Numbered from the stretch's first letter, positions 1 through 6,451 are shown. The stretch: 6,887 nt of DNA from Puniceicoccales bacterium (GCA_031273725.1 JAISRG010000071.1:1-6887), one strand, 5' to 3'. Numbers and translations: made by a program. Notes: generated by a model from the letters alone, not told the origin.

Positions 1-151
1 TACGGAAGTATACTGTGATTGGTTGCAAACATTGGCGGAAGGCTAGAGGGTAACGTCAAAATCAAGCAAGTAAAAGCATAAGTTTGGCGGTAGTGAAAAG
101 CAAGGCTGTGCCGTTCCTCGATTTTGAGGAAGAAATTCTCAATTTTGTTTT
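1..151. other. Left-edge segment without a supported gene
   Basis: No convincing coding region is visible. On the plus strand the three frames meet stops at 16-18, 44-46 and 51-53. On the minus strand the frame of the neighbouring transposase remnant stays open from its stop at 162-164 to the window edge. It has no ATG until 30-32 (minus), which would give only about ten residues before the edge and has no clear ribosome binding site. The segment may be flanking DNA on the far side of the insertion remnant, or the edge of another gene. It is too short to decide. Confidence 0.4.
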
Positions 152-174
152 CTATAGTGAACTATAGTATACTA
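152..174. repeat. Palindromic motif, probable IS630 terminal end
   Basis: Two nested symmetries are visible. Arms at 152-158 (ctatagt) and 161-167 (actatag) form a perfect 7-bp inverted repeat with a 2-nt centre, and 165-174 (tagtatacta) is a perfect 10-bp palindrome. The transposase stop codon in the -1 frame (172-174) lies inside it. AT-rich, TA-centred ends placed at the transposase stop are typical of IS630-type elements, which insert at TA. The matching end on the other side of the element is missing, so this cannot be confirmed by pairing. Confidence 0.45.
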
Positions 175-569
175 GATAGAGATAGTCCCATAATTAAGAT
201 TGAGAGCGATAGAAAGTCTGTCATAAAAATTGGCAACATGGCGCCAGAGATAGGAGAGTTTATTTTTAAGCCAAGCCCAATAGTGCTCGATGTGGTTGAA
301 GTCGGCGAATAGGGCGGCAGGTAGAGCAGTTGACAGCCGACATTTTCGATAATCTTGCAAATACGATGTGATTTATGAAACGAAGCGTTATCCATGATGA
401 CAACTTGCCCGGGATGCAACTTCGGACATAAAACCTTTTCCAACCAAATGTAGAAATTGTCGATATTTGTGTAATCATCGAAATATAGTTGGGCAATGAT
501 TTTTCCGCAGCAAATTACGGAGATGCCGGCTGTCTGGTTAAGGCATGTATTGTCAAGAATTGCATACAT
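172..569 (-). pseudogene. IS630-family DDE transposase, 5'-truncated and frameshifted
   Basis: The minus-strand frame starting at 569 gives a DDE endonuclease segment: about 20 residues of weak similarity, then the IS630-type run 'GKIIAQLYFDDYTNIDNFY', then 'GQVVIMDNASFHKS' (second catalytic Asp at residue 60) and 'LLYLPPYSP'. At 303-305 the reading frame breaks. The expected continuation, 'DFNHIEHYWAWLKNKL', with the final catalytic Glu in IEHYW, lies in the -1 frame (303 down to 172), so one G appears to have been lost. The N-terminal helix-turn-helix region and the first catalytic Asp, roughly 140-170 residues in relatives, are absent. The ATG at 567-569 directly follows an in-frame TGA and is probably not a genuine start. 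Two independent lesions make this a dead gene. The family assignment is strong. The exact IS group cannot be told. Confidence 0.85.
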
Positions 570-2445
570 TCAAAGCAGACAGTATTTTACTTGTAATGTC
601 TGTTACCGATAGACCATGCTCCATGCGTAAAATGTCGAGGGACGTGCCATGTTTTATAAACCTGTCTGGCCAACCATGGCGCAGAATATTGATTTTTATG
701 CCATTGTCATTGTAAAATTCTAAAACCGCACTGCCGAACCCCCCGCTCAAAACGTTATCTTCGAGGGTTACGACGAATTCATAATTTTTGGCAATATCTT
801 CCAATATTTCTCCGTCCATGGGTTTGGCAAATATCATGTTCACGATACCAGCTTGGATGCCAAAATTTTCCAGTTCTTTACGGGCTTCACTGGCCAAATC
901 TATCATATTTCCCAATGTGAGAAAACAAACCTTCTGGCCTTCGGTAATTTTTTCTGCCTTACCAAGTGGCAAATATTGCGAAAAACCTAGAGCGTTTAAA
1001 TCCATATTGCGATTATAAGATTTAGGATACCTTAGGAAAACGGGACGGTGCCATTCGAAGGCGGAGTGCAGTGCGTTTACAAATTCTTGAATATCTTTTG
1101 GTTGCAAGATGACCGCATTGGGGATCAATCGCAAATATGACAGATCAAATATTCCATGGTGTGTCACTCCGTCATGTACGGCGATTCCAGCACGATCTAG
1201 GCAAAAAATTACCGGCAAATTCTGCAAACAGACATCGTGTAATACTTGGTCAAATGCTCGCTGCAAAAAGGTGGAATATATTGCACAAACTGGCCGCATG
1301 CCGCATTTTGCAAGTGCAGCTGAAAACGTCACCGCATGTTCCTCGGCTATGCCGACGTCAATGCACTGATCGGGGCAATGGTTTCTCAGATATGATAACC
1401 CTGTGCCCCGTGCCATGGCAGCCACAACGCCTATAATTGTTTTGTCTTTCTGTGCTAGCTTTGTGAGTTCTTTGCCCAAAACTTCTCCGTAGGAGACCGT
1501 ATCTGGTTGTAAAGTAAAAGATTCGTTGTACGCCCGTTCGGGTTCCACCCCATGAAACTTTTCTGGGAAATGTATCGCATCCACATATCCATTCCCCTTT
1601 ACCGTTTTCACGTGTACAAGGGAAGGAACGTTGGAAAATTTACAAAATTCTAAAATCTCTTCCAATTTGGCGATGTCATGCCCATCGATGGGACCAAAAT
1701 ATCGCAAACCATAGTATTCAAAATAAGAAGCCGGCAAAATTATACTTTTAATGGCCCGTTTTAACTTGCGCACATTTCGCACAACAGCTTTCCCGAATTT
1801 TCCGTTTCCCAGCATCTTTTTTATCGCATTGGTAACGGCTTTGTAAAATCCACTGATGAGGATTTTGTTCAAATGTATCGATATGGCTCCGACATTTTTG
1901 TCTATCGAAAATTTATTGTCATTAACTATTACAATCAATCTTTTTGTTGTCACAGTTAGATTATTTAATGCTTCCATGGTCATTCCGCATGTCAATGAAG
2001 CATCACCGAGAATGGCGACAATGCAACTATCCTTGTGATCGCCGATGTGATCTCTGGCGTAGGCAAATCCGAGAGCTACCGATAGTGCCGTTCCCGCATG
2101 TCCAGCGATGAAAGCATCATGTTCACTTTCGGTGGGGTCTGAAAAACCACTATACCCGCCGCTCATCCTAATTTGGCGGAACTTGGCATCATTTCTTCCG
2201 GTTAATAGTTTGTGCACATAGGTCTGGTGAGAAACGTCAAAAATAAGCTTGTCTCGCGGGGACTCAAAAACGCGATGTAATGCTATTGTCAGTTCCACTA
2301 TCCCGAGATTGGAAGCTAGATGTCCTCCGTTTGTCGCCGTCACATCTACCAATATTTGGCGAATTTCATTCGCCAGCTCTTTCAGTTGACCTTTGCTTAA
2401 AACTTTGACATCGCGGGGTGTATGTATGGTATCGAGAATGTTCAT
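553..2445 (-). CDS. dxs: 1-deoxy-D-xylulose-5-phosphate synthase
   Basis: Cytoplasmic thiamine-diphosphate enzyme that condenses pyruvate with glyceraldehyde-3-phosphate to DXP, the first step of the MEP isoprenoid pathway (DXP also feeds thiamine and pyridoxal synthesis in many bacteria). The 630 residues match the family length and the order is complete: GGHLASNLG (His42, equivalent to E. coli His49), SHQTYVHKLLTGR (72-84), GHAGTALSVALG (115-126), metal/ThDP site GDASLTCG (147-154, Asp148) with VNDNKFS (Asn177), YFGPIDGHD (249-257), DVGIAEEHAVT (363-373, catalytic Glu368), DRAG (417-420), GVTHHGIFDLSYLR (426-439) and GWPDRFIKHG (591-600). The motif reads GDA where E. coli has GDG. The ATG immediately follows the TAG of the upstream protease gene with no strong Shine-Dalgarno, so translation is probably coupled to it. 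The final codons and the TGA overlap the insertion remnant, so the last few residues may have been replaced. The fold-bearing part is intact. Identity is very secure. Confidence 0.97.
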   Translation of the reverse strand: MNILDTIHTPRDVKVLSKGQLKELANEIRQILVDVTATNGGHLASNLGIVELTIALHRVFESPRDKLIFDVSHQTYVHKLLTGRNDAKFRQIRMSGGYSGFSDPTESEHDAFIAGHAGTALSVALGFAYARDHIGDHKDSCIVAILGDASLTCGMTMEALNNLTVTTKRLIVIVNDNKFSIDKNVGAISIHLNKILISGFYKAVTNAIKKMLGNGKFGKAVVRNVRKLKRAIKSIILPASYFEYYGLRYFGPIDGHDIAKLEEILEFCKFSNVPSLVHVKTVKGNGYVDAIHFPEKFHGVEPERAYNESFTLQPDTVSYGEVLGKELTKLAQKDKTIIGVVAAMARGTGLSYLRNHCPDQCIDVGIAEEHAVTFSAALAKCGMRPVCAIYSTFLQRAFDQVLHDVCLQNLPVIFCLDRAGIAVHDGVTHHGIFDLSYLRLIPNAVILQPKDIQEFVNALHSAFEWHRPVFLRYPKSYNRNMDLNALGFSQYLPLGKAEKITEGQKVCFLTLGNMIDLASEARKELENFGIQAGIVNMIFAKPMDGEILEDIAKNYEFVVTLEDNVLSGGFGSAVLEFYNDNGIKINILRHGWPDRFIKHGTSLDILRMEHGLSVTDITSKILSALNVCNS

Positions 2446-4767
2446 CTATTCTAAAGTTTGAATTTCCAAACTTTGTTCACAGGAAGGGTCTAAATTTGCG
2501 CATTTGTCCCATAAAATTTTTACCCAGTCGCCGATAATTCTTAGGCATTCCCTCAAATTTGTATCAAAGATCGCTATGCCATCAATATCTTCTTCCGGCT
2601 TTTCTTCCACATCAGTATCAGCACACACGATATCGGGCAGTGTGATCTCTTCATAGTAATAGTCTTGAGATTTGGCCAGCATTTTGATTTCTTCGTTCAT
2701 AGCTTCTTTGAATTCATCTTCTTGCTTGTTTTCCCTGATTTTGGTAGCCATTTTCAGAGGAAATTCCTTCCTGTTAACAACGTCATCGTAATGCTTTATG
2801 CGTTTGTTCCATATTGCAAATTCTTCCAAAGATTTTTGGCGAGCTTTTGATTTTTCAGATAGGCTAAAAATCAGGTCGTCTGTAGCATAGCACCGATTAT
2901 TTTTTGGTCCATTGTCGTAGTCAAATTCGATCGGTGGTATGGTATCACAGCTCAGTGCCCATGGGTAATCTGCTTCTCGTTTGTGAAGACATTCGTCGAG
3001 GCTGGGAAGTTTTATGTCGGCGGGAACACCTTTTAATTGCGTCGAAATACCGGTCGGCAAATACCATTTTTGCACCGTAATGTATGCTGCTCCAAGATCT
3101 TTGTTGCCGCCCAAAGAATTGAAAAATGTATTCATGTCCAGAGCGACTTGGACACTACCTTTTCCGTAGGTGGCTTCCGCTCCCACAATGATCGCTCGCC
3201 TATGGTCGTGCAACGCTCCTATTAGAATTTCCGATGCCGATGCACTCATCGATGAAGATAGGACAATCAAAGGTCCTTCCCAGGCGATATACTCATTTTC
3301 ATCGTAAAACTTTTCTATTCTGCCGAAAGAATCTTTCACCTGCACCACCGGCCCAGTCTTTATGAATAGGCCTGCGATTGAGATTGCTTGATTTAGCAGT
3401 CCACCACCATTTTGGCGCAGGTCTAGAATTAATCCATCGATCCCTTTGTTTGCTAACATTTCCAGCAGCATTTTAATATCCCTATCCGCATATACACATT
3501 GTTCGTTATTTGGATCCACATCTCCATAAAAAGATGGCAACTCTATCACTCCAATTTTCACTACGGCGTCATCTTGTTTTAGTTCGAAATATTTAGCTTT
3601 CGCCCGTGCTGCATTCAATTTCACATTATCCCGAACCAATCGAACAATTTTGGTGTCCCCGGATACGGTCTCCAGTTTAACCCTAACGACCGTATTTTTC
3701 TTCCCCTGCAACAGTTTGACCGTTTTGTACAGCCTGAGTCCAACTATATCCACAAACTCGCCATCATCTCCCTGGGCAACCGCAATAATTTTGTCGCCAG
3801 CCTTGATTTCCCCTGATAATTTGGAAGGTCCCCCAGGTATCAGCTTATTAATCGTGCACACACCATCTTCATCCCGTAGTTCAACACCTATCCCAATCAA
3901 TGAGTTGTGAATGTGGATACTCAAATCCTCAAAGGAGTCCTTTGACAGGAAACTCGTGTGCGGATCATACATCTTCGAAATGCTATTCAGAAACATTTCC
4001 TGGAGGATCCAGGGATCGAAATCTTTGTATGCTCTCAGCAAATTTTCATAGCGCCGTTTGACATTTTTTACCGCCTCTCCCATTTTTTTTTCGATATCAC
4101 TTTCCTCGAATTGGTCATCAGCTTCCACAATATTTTTTCCAAAATTTTCTATTTTGGCGAGCGCTTTGTCGGAAGGACCATTGTCTTTGTCTTTTGACTT
4201 GTCCAGCTTACACAGGCTCATTGCCTCACAAATAATGCCAAACTTTAAACGTTTTTCCCACAAAATATTTGCTTCCTCTTCTGTCTGTGGCCAGTTGCAA
4301 TCCTTCCTGTTCATAGAAACGACATCATCCTGGTCAAAATTAAACCCTTCATCCAATCTTGCAAATATCCAATCCATTCGTTTGTAGAAGATCGTTCTGA
4401 ATTTTTCAAAGGCATTAAACGCTGGAATAAGACTCCCGCTACTTACGAAAATATCCAACGTTGGTACAAATTTTTTCACCAAGGCATCAATATCCTTTTG
4501 CAAAAATATCATTTTCCAATGGTCCAATTCCGACAAAAATTCGATCATGATTGCTTTGTTGTCGAGCAAAGAAATTGTCTTGTGCTCCAGGTGTAATTCT
4601 TCCATGCAGCGCACCATGTATATGGTTTCCGCCCGCATTGCCCGAGTTGGAGATAGACTATTGTCAGCTTCAGCAACAGATGTGGCTTGGAGGTAAGATC
4701 CCTGCCCGACGGACAGGATAAGGAAGGCAGCAAATATGCTACGAAATGATTTTAAAAATTTATTCAT
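2446..4767 (-). CDS. prc: Tail-specific (carboxy-terminal processing) periplasmic protease, S41 family
   Basis: Serine protease of the Prc/Tsp type, expected to degrade or trim proteins in the periplasm from their C-termini. Numbering here starts at a TTG (4776). I prefer the in-frame ATG three codons later (4767), which gives 773 residues and a clean signal peptide: MNKFLKSFR, hydrophobic SIFAAFLILSVG, probable cleavage after YLQA. Domains in order: N-terminal Tsp-type helical domain (about 45-275); PDZ (about 283-375; GIGVEL at 295-300 and IPGGPSKLSGEIKAGDKI resemble the Prc PDZ); S41 core (about 405-595; LDLRQNGGG at 451-459, catalytic Ser513 in SASASE, Asp524, Lys539 in TYGKGSVQ, matching E. 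coli Ser452, Asp463 and Lys477); and a C-terminal Prc-type extension with a charged helix around 635-700 and an acidic stretch at 722-732. It is somewhat longer than E. coli Prc. The stop abuts the dxs ATG. The enzyme class is secure. The physiological substrates are unknown. Confidence 0.93.
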   Translation of the reverse strand: MNKFLKSFRSIFAAFLILSVGQGSYLQATSVAEADNSLSPTRAMRAETIYMVRCMEELHLEHKTISLLDNKAIMIEFLSELDHWKMIFLQKDIDALVKKFVPTLDIFVSSGSLIPAFNAFEKFRTIFYKRMDWIFARLDEGFNFDQDDVVSMNRKDCNWPQTEEEANILWEKRLKFGIICEAMSLCKLDKSKDKDNGPSDKALAKIENFGKNIVEADDQFEESDIEKKMGEAVKNVKRRYENLLRAYKDFDPWILQEMFLNSISKMYDPHTSFLSKDSFEDLSIHIHNSLIGIGVELRDEDGVCTINKLIPGGPSKLSGEIKAGDKIIAVAQGDDGEFVDIVGLRLYKTVKLLQGKKNTVVRVKLETVSGDTKIVRLVRDNVKLNAARAKAKYFELKQDDAVVKIGVIELPSFYGDVDPNNEQCVYADRDIKMLLEMLANKGIDGLILDLRQNGGGLLNQAISIAGLFIKTGPVVQVKDSFGRIEKFYDENEYIAWEGPLIVLSSSMSASASEILIGALHDHRRAIIVGAEATYGKGSVQVALDMNTFFNSLGGNKDLGAAYITVQKWYLPTGISTQLKGVPADIKLPSLDECLHKREADYPWALSCDTIPPIEFDYDNGPKNNRCYATDDLIFSLSEKSKARQKSLEEFAIWNKRIKHYDDVVNRKEFPLKMATKIRENKQEDEFKEAMNEEIKMLAKSQDYYYEEITLPDIVCADTDVEEKPEEDIDGIAIFDTNLRECLRIIGDWVKILWDKCANLDPSCEQSLEIQTLE

Positions 4768-4931
4768 GTGACGCAACTTACTTACGCCATATTGCTATGG
4801 AACCACATTTTGACAAGGACAATCTTGCTAAAAGCATGCCGCAGCTGTTCAACGTTGCTATGTCAGCAAAACAATCACACAAAATTACCGATTCCTCACC
4901 GTCGGAGTTGGGAAGATTTTCTCCAGCAACA
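4768..4931. other. Spacer between the racemase gene and prc
   Basis: This 164-nt spacer is the longest gap within the minus-strand cluster, so it may hold a promoter for prc-dxs. A minus-strand match near 4817-4812 (TTGTCA), followed after 17 nt by AATATG, is only a poor sigma70 fit. One minus-strand frame is open from the end of the racemase gene to a TAA at 4778-4780, ten nucleotides before the prc ATG, but it has no normal start codon. A plus-strand frame is also open from 4746 to 4976. No hairpin with a U-tract, tRNA or known riboswitch was recognised. Confidence 0.4.
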
Positions 4932-4932
4932 T
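4885..4932 (-). CDS. Possible 15-residue leader peptide upstream of prc
   Basis: An ATG at 4932-4930 overlaps the racemase stop as TGATG. It is preceded by GGAG five nucleotides upstream, one of the better Shine-Dalgarno matches in the window. It would encode MLLEKIFPTPTVRNR and stop with TAA at 4887-4885. The arrangement fits termination-reinitiation coupling, but a peptide this short arises easily by chance and nothing in its sequence is recognisable. It could be a regulatory leader ORF for the downstream protease gene or have no role. It is listed because of the ribosome-binding context only. Confidence 0.15.
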   Translation of the reverse strand: MLLEKIFPTPTVRNR

Positions 4933-5675
4933 CAATGCTCCGTCATTTTACATCTATTTACACAGGCTTCCGCTAGAATCGACAGCGTATCAGCTATTGG
5001 CTTATTCTTATAATATTTATCTTTCACGGCCAGTGGAATTTCCGTACATCCCAAAACAATGACGTCCGATTCTTTGGCAATCAGGTCATCCATTGCTTCC
5101 ACGAAAAATGCTCTGGCTTTTTCAGGCGAAACGTATGGCAGCCCGCTTTTTACGGCCGCAATTCCACCATCGACGGATTGCTGTAAATTTTCTTTTGGAA
5201 ATAAAAACTCAAAGCCATAATTTAGAGATTTTGAATGTTTTTGATAGACCTGTGAAAAATTTGTTCCGGAGCTACACAGCAGTCCAATTTTTTTTGCCTT
5301 CGGATATTTTTCCAATATGGAGAGTAATGTTTCACTTACTATGTTTATGAATGGAAGGCCAACGGCATGTTCAATTTCTCCAATTACACAATGGGCCGTA
5401 TTACATGGAATGCAGCAAATTGTTGCCCCGCAGGCCTTTAATTTTTTGCCGACTTCGATAAAATGTGGAGCAAATGAGATATTGCTTCTCCCCGATGCAA
5501 AAGCGATCCTATTGGGGGCCTGGGTTGCTTGAAATAATATTATTTCGGGTTGCTGGCTGTCGTCCAAACATCCCAATTCGGTAAGCCTTTTTTCAATGCG
5601 GTGCACCAGCTCATTGGCCGCCGCTACCCCACAACCACCGATGACACCTATAGTTTCTTTTGTATAGTTTGCCAT
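4932..5675 (-). CDS. Aspartate/glutamate racemase family protein
   Basis: Cofactor-independent amino-acid racemase of the Asp/Glu racemase superfamily, probably cytoplasmic, interconverting L- and D-aspartate or a related acidic amino acid. Its 247 residues match the usual 230-250. The family's two-cysteine acid/base pair is present: Cys91 in CIPCNTAH and Cys210 in VLGCTEIPLA. The N-terminus has the nucleating strand and Gly loop, IGVIGGCGVAAANELVHRI (9-27), and NRIAFASG (55-62) occupies the substrate-loop region. The usual aspartate racemase form of the loop is closer to GGMGPEAT, so substrate preference is uncertain. Glutamate racemase (MurI) is less likely because the overall pattern is of the RacD/YgeA branch. 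The ATG is five nucleotides after the clpP stop, with only a weak ribosome binding site lying in the clpP tail, so coupled translation with clpP is likely. Confidence 0.85.
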   Translation of the reverse strand: MANYTKETIGVIGGCGVAAANELVHRIEKRLTELGCLDDSQQPEIILFQATQAPNRIAFASGRSNISFAPHFIEVGKKLKACGATICCIPCNTAHCVIGEIEHAVGLPFINIVSETLLSILEKYPKAKKIGLLCSSGTNFSQVYQKHSKSLNYGFEFLFPKENLQQSVDGGIAAVKSGLPYVSPEKARAFFVEAMDDLIAKESDVIVLGCTEIPLAVKDKYYKNKPIADTLSILAEACVNRCKMTEH

Positions 5676-5680
5676 AGATA

Positions 5681-6292
5681 TTACTTGGATTCGGGGATTT
5701 CAACCTTGTTTTCTATCACGGCATCCACAATTCCATATTCCTTCGCTTCCGTTGCAGTCATAAAAAAATCACGGTCGGAATCTTTTTCAATCTGTTCTAT
5801 GCTACGTGTGCTGTGTTTCGCAAGAATTTCATTTATGACCTTACGCCATCTCAGAATTTCCTTTGCGGCAATGGAAATATCGGAAGTTTGTCCACTGGCA
5901 CCACCCGTCGGCTGGTGAATCATAATTCTACTATTTGGTAGGGCAAACCGCTTGCCTCTTGTTCCTGCGGCCAACAGGATCGTCCCCATGCTAGCTGCTT
6001 GGCCGATGCAATACGTGACAACGTCACAGCGCACAAACTGCATGGTGTCGTAGATGGCCATTCCGGATGTTACACTTCCACCCGGTGAATTTACGTAGAT
6101 GTGAATGTCCTTTTTGGGATCCTCCATCTGCAGGAATAATAGTTGAGCAACGACGGCGTTCGCGACGAAATCATCAATTTGCGTCCCAATAAAAATAATT
6201 CTATCCTTTAGCAACCTGCTATAAATATCCCATGAACGCTCACTGCGGCCATCCTTTTCATAGATATACGGTAATGGTAGATAACTTCCCAT
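5681..6292 (-). CDS. clpP: ATP-dependent Clp protease proteolytic subunit
   Basis: Serine peptidase (family S14) that forms the double-ring chamber of the cytoplasmic Clp protease and degrades proteins delivered by an AAA+ unfoldase such as ClpX. Its 203 residues are the normal length. The catalytic triad is complete with canonical spacing: Ser101 in GQAASMGTILLAAG, His126 in MIHQPTGG, and Asp175 in DSDRDFFMTATEAKEYG. The signature block YVNSPGGSVTSGMAIYDTMQ (66-85) and the start YEKDGRSERSWDIYSRLLKD (11-30) are typical. The start ATG fits the family, but the Shine-Dalgarno-like AAGGA lies only two nucleotides upstream, closer than usual. Neither clpX nor tig, its frequent neighbours, is adjacent. 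The gene opens the minus-strand cluster and is divergent from the gene at 6452, so its promoter should lie in 6293-6451. Identity is secure. Confidence 0.97.
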   Translation of the reverse strand: MGSYLPLPYIYEKDGRSERSWDIYSRLLKDRIIFIGTQIDDFVANAVVAQLLFLQMEDPKKDIHIYVNSPGGSVTSGMAIYDTMQFVRCDVVTYCIGQAASMGTILLAAGTRGKRFALPNSRIMIHQPTGGASGQTSDISIAAKEILRWRKVINEILAKHSTRSIEQIEKDSDRDFFMTATEAKEYGIVDAVIENKVEIPESK

Positions 6293-6313
6293 GGTCCTTT
6301 TCTAAGCAAAAGT

Positions 6314-6339
6314 ATCGCAAAAGCAAGAATCTTTGCGAT
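6314..6339. repeat. Perfect 8-bp inverted repeat in the clpP leader
   Basis: Arms atcgcaaa (6314-6321) and tttgcgat (6332-6339) are exact reverse complements around a 10-nt centre. The element ends about 22 nt upstream of the clpP ATG and lies inside the probable 5' leader. It could be an operator for a dimeric regulator or an RNA hairpin. It lacks a following U-tract on the minus strand, so it is not a standard intrinsic terminator. It is not CIRCE or a CtsR site as I know them. Confidence 0.5.
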
Positions 6340-6394
6340 GAATTACTTGTAAAAATTTGATATGCAGGCGAAATATAAAATGTAAAAATATGAT

Positions 6395-6422
6395 TTGATT
6401 TTTTCGTAGTATAGAGTATACT
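6395..6422 (+). promoter_or_regulatory. Sigma70-like promoter of the plus-strand gene
   Basis: TTGATT at 6395-6400 and TATACT at 6417-6422 are separated by 16 nt, each one or two bases from consensus. Transcription would begin near 6429, about 23 nt before the ATG at 6452. The -10 hexamer lies within overlapping palindromes (6408-6423), which may allow repression or may simply reflect symmetric -10 motifs. Confidence 0.5.
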
Positions 6423-6423
6423 C
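6408..6423. repeat. Overlapping palindromes covering the -10 element
   Basis: Positions 6408-6413 (agtata) and 6417-6422 (tatact) are inverted around gag, and 6414-6423 (gagtatactc) is a perfect 10-bp palindrome. TATACT can therefore be read on both strands here. No good -35 is found at the right distance for the minus-strand reading, so a symmetric divergent promoter is possible but not supported. A repressor operator is the alternative. Confidence 0.35.
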
Positions 6424-6451
6424 TCTTTTTCGATAGCAAAAGAAGTTGCCT

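Larger units (their letters stand above)
152..569 (-). mobile_element. IS630-family insertion sequence remnant (3' part only)
   Basis: This is what remains of an IS630/Tc1-mariner-type element. It holds the C-terminal half of a DDE transposase gene on the minus strand and a putative palindromic end at 152-174. The left boundary is inferred from the transposase stop lying inside that palindrome, as is usual for compact IS630 elements. The right boundary lies somewhere around 530-570, where recognisable transposase sequence fades out next to the dxs stop codon. An intact element would be roughly 1.0-1.2 kb, so more than half is missing, including the other terminal repeat. It should be immobile on its own. 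Confidence 0.7.
6293..6451. promoter_or_regulatory. Divergent intergenic region between clpP and the plus-strand gene
   Basis: AT-rich 159-nt region that must serve both flanking genes. For clpP (minus strand) the best pair I see is TTTACA (6386-6381) and, 18 nt on, TATCAA (6362-6357), a mediocre sigma70 match. It would leave a leader of roughly 60 nt containing the inverted repeat at 6314-6339. For the plus-strand gene a better promoter lies at 6395-6422. No CtsR-type heptamer tandem repeat or obvious heat-shock CIRCE element was seen. Confidence 0.4.

Noticed and set aside
32..50. Resemblance between 32-50 and 6700-6717 (ttggcggaa-gctag core)
   Set aside because: The match is under 20 bases with an indel, and the surrounding sequences do not align, so coincidence is the simplest explanation.
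124..312. 62-codon plus-strand open frame over the transposase remnant
   Set aside because: It is antisense to recognisable transposase sequence and spans the frameshift and the element end.
295..312. Programmed -1 frameshift in the transposase
   Set aside because: No slippery heptamer or following stem was seen at the break, and the 5' half of the gene is missing anyway, so decay is more likely.
4058..4387. 109-codon plus-strand open frame inside prc
   Set aside because: It lies wholly antisense to the helical N-domain of a well-supported protease and has serine/phenylalanine-rich composition typical of an antisense shadow.
4746..4976. 76-codon plus-strand open frame over the prc start, the spacer and the racemase end
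   Set aside because: It is antisense to two real genes at both ends, has no clear promoter or ribosome binding site, and its product is not recognisable. It is kept only as part of the spacer observation.
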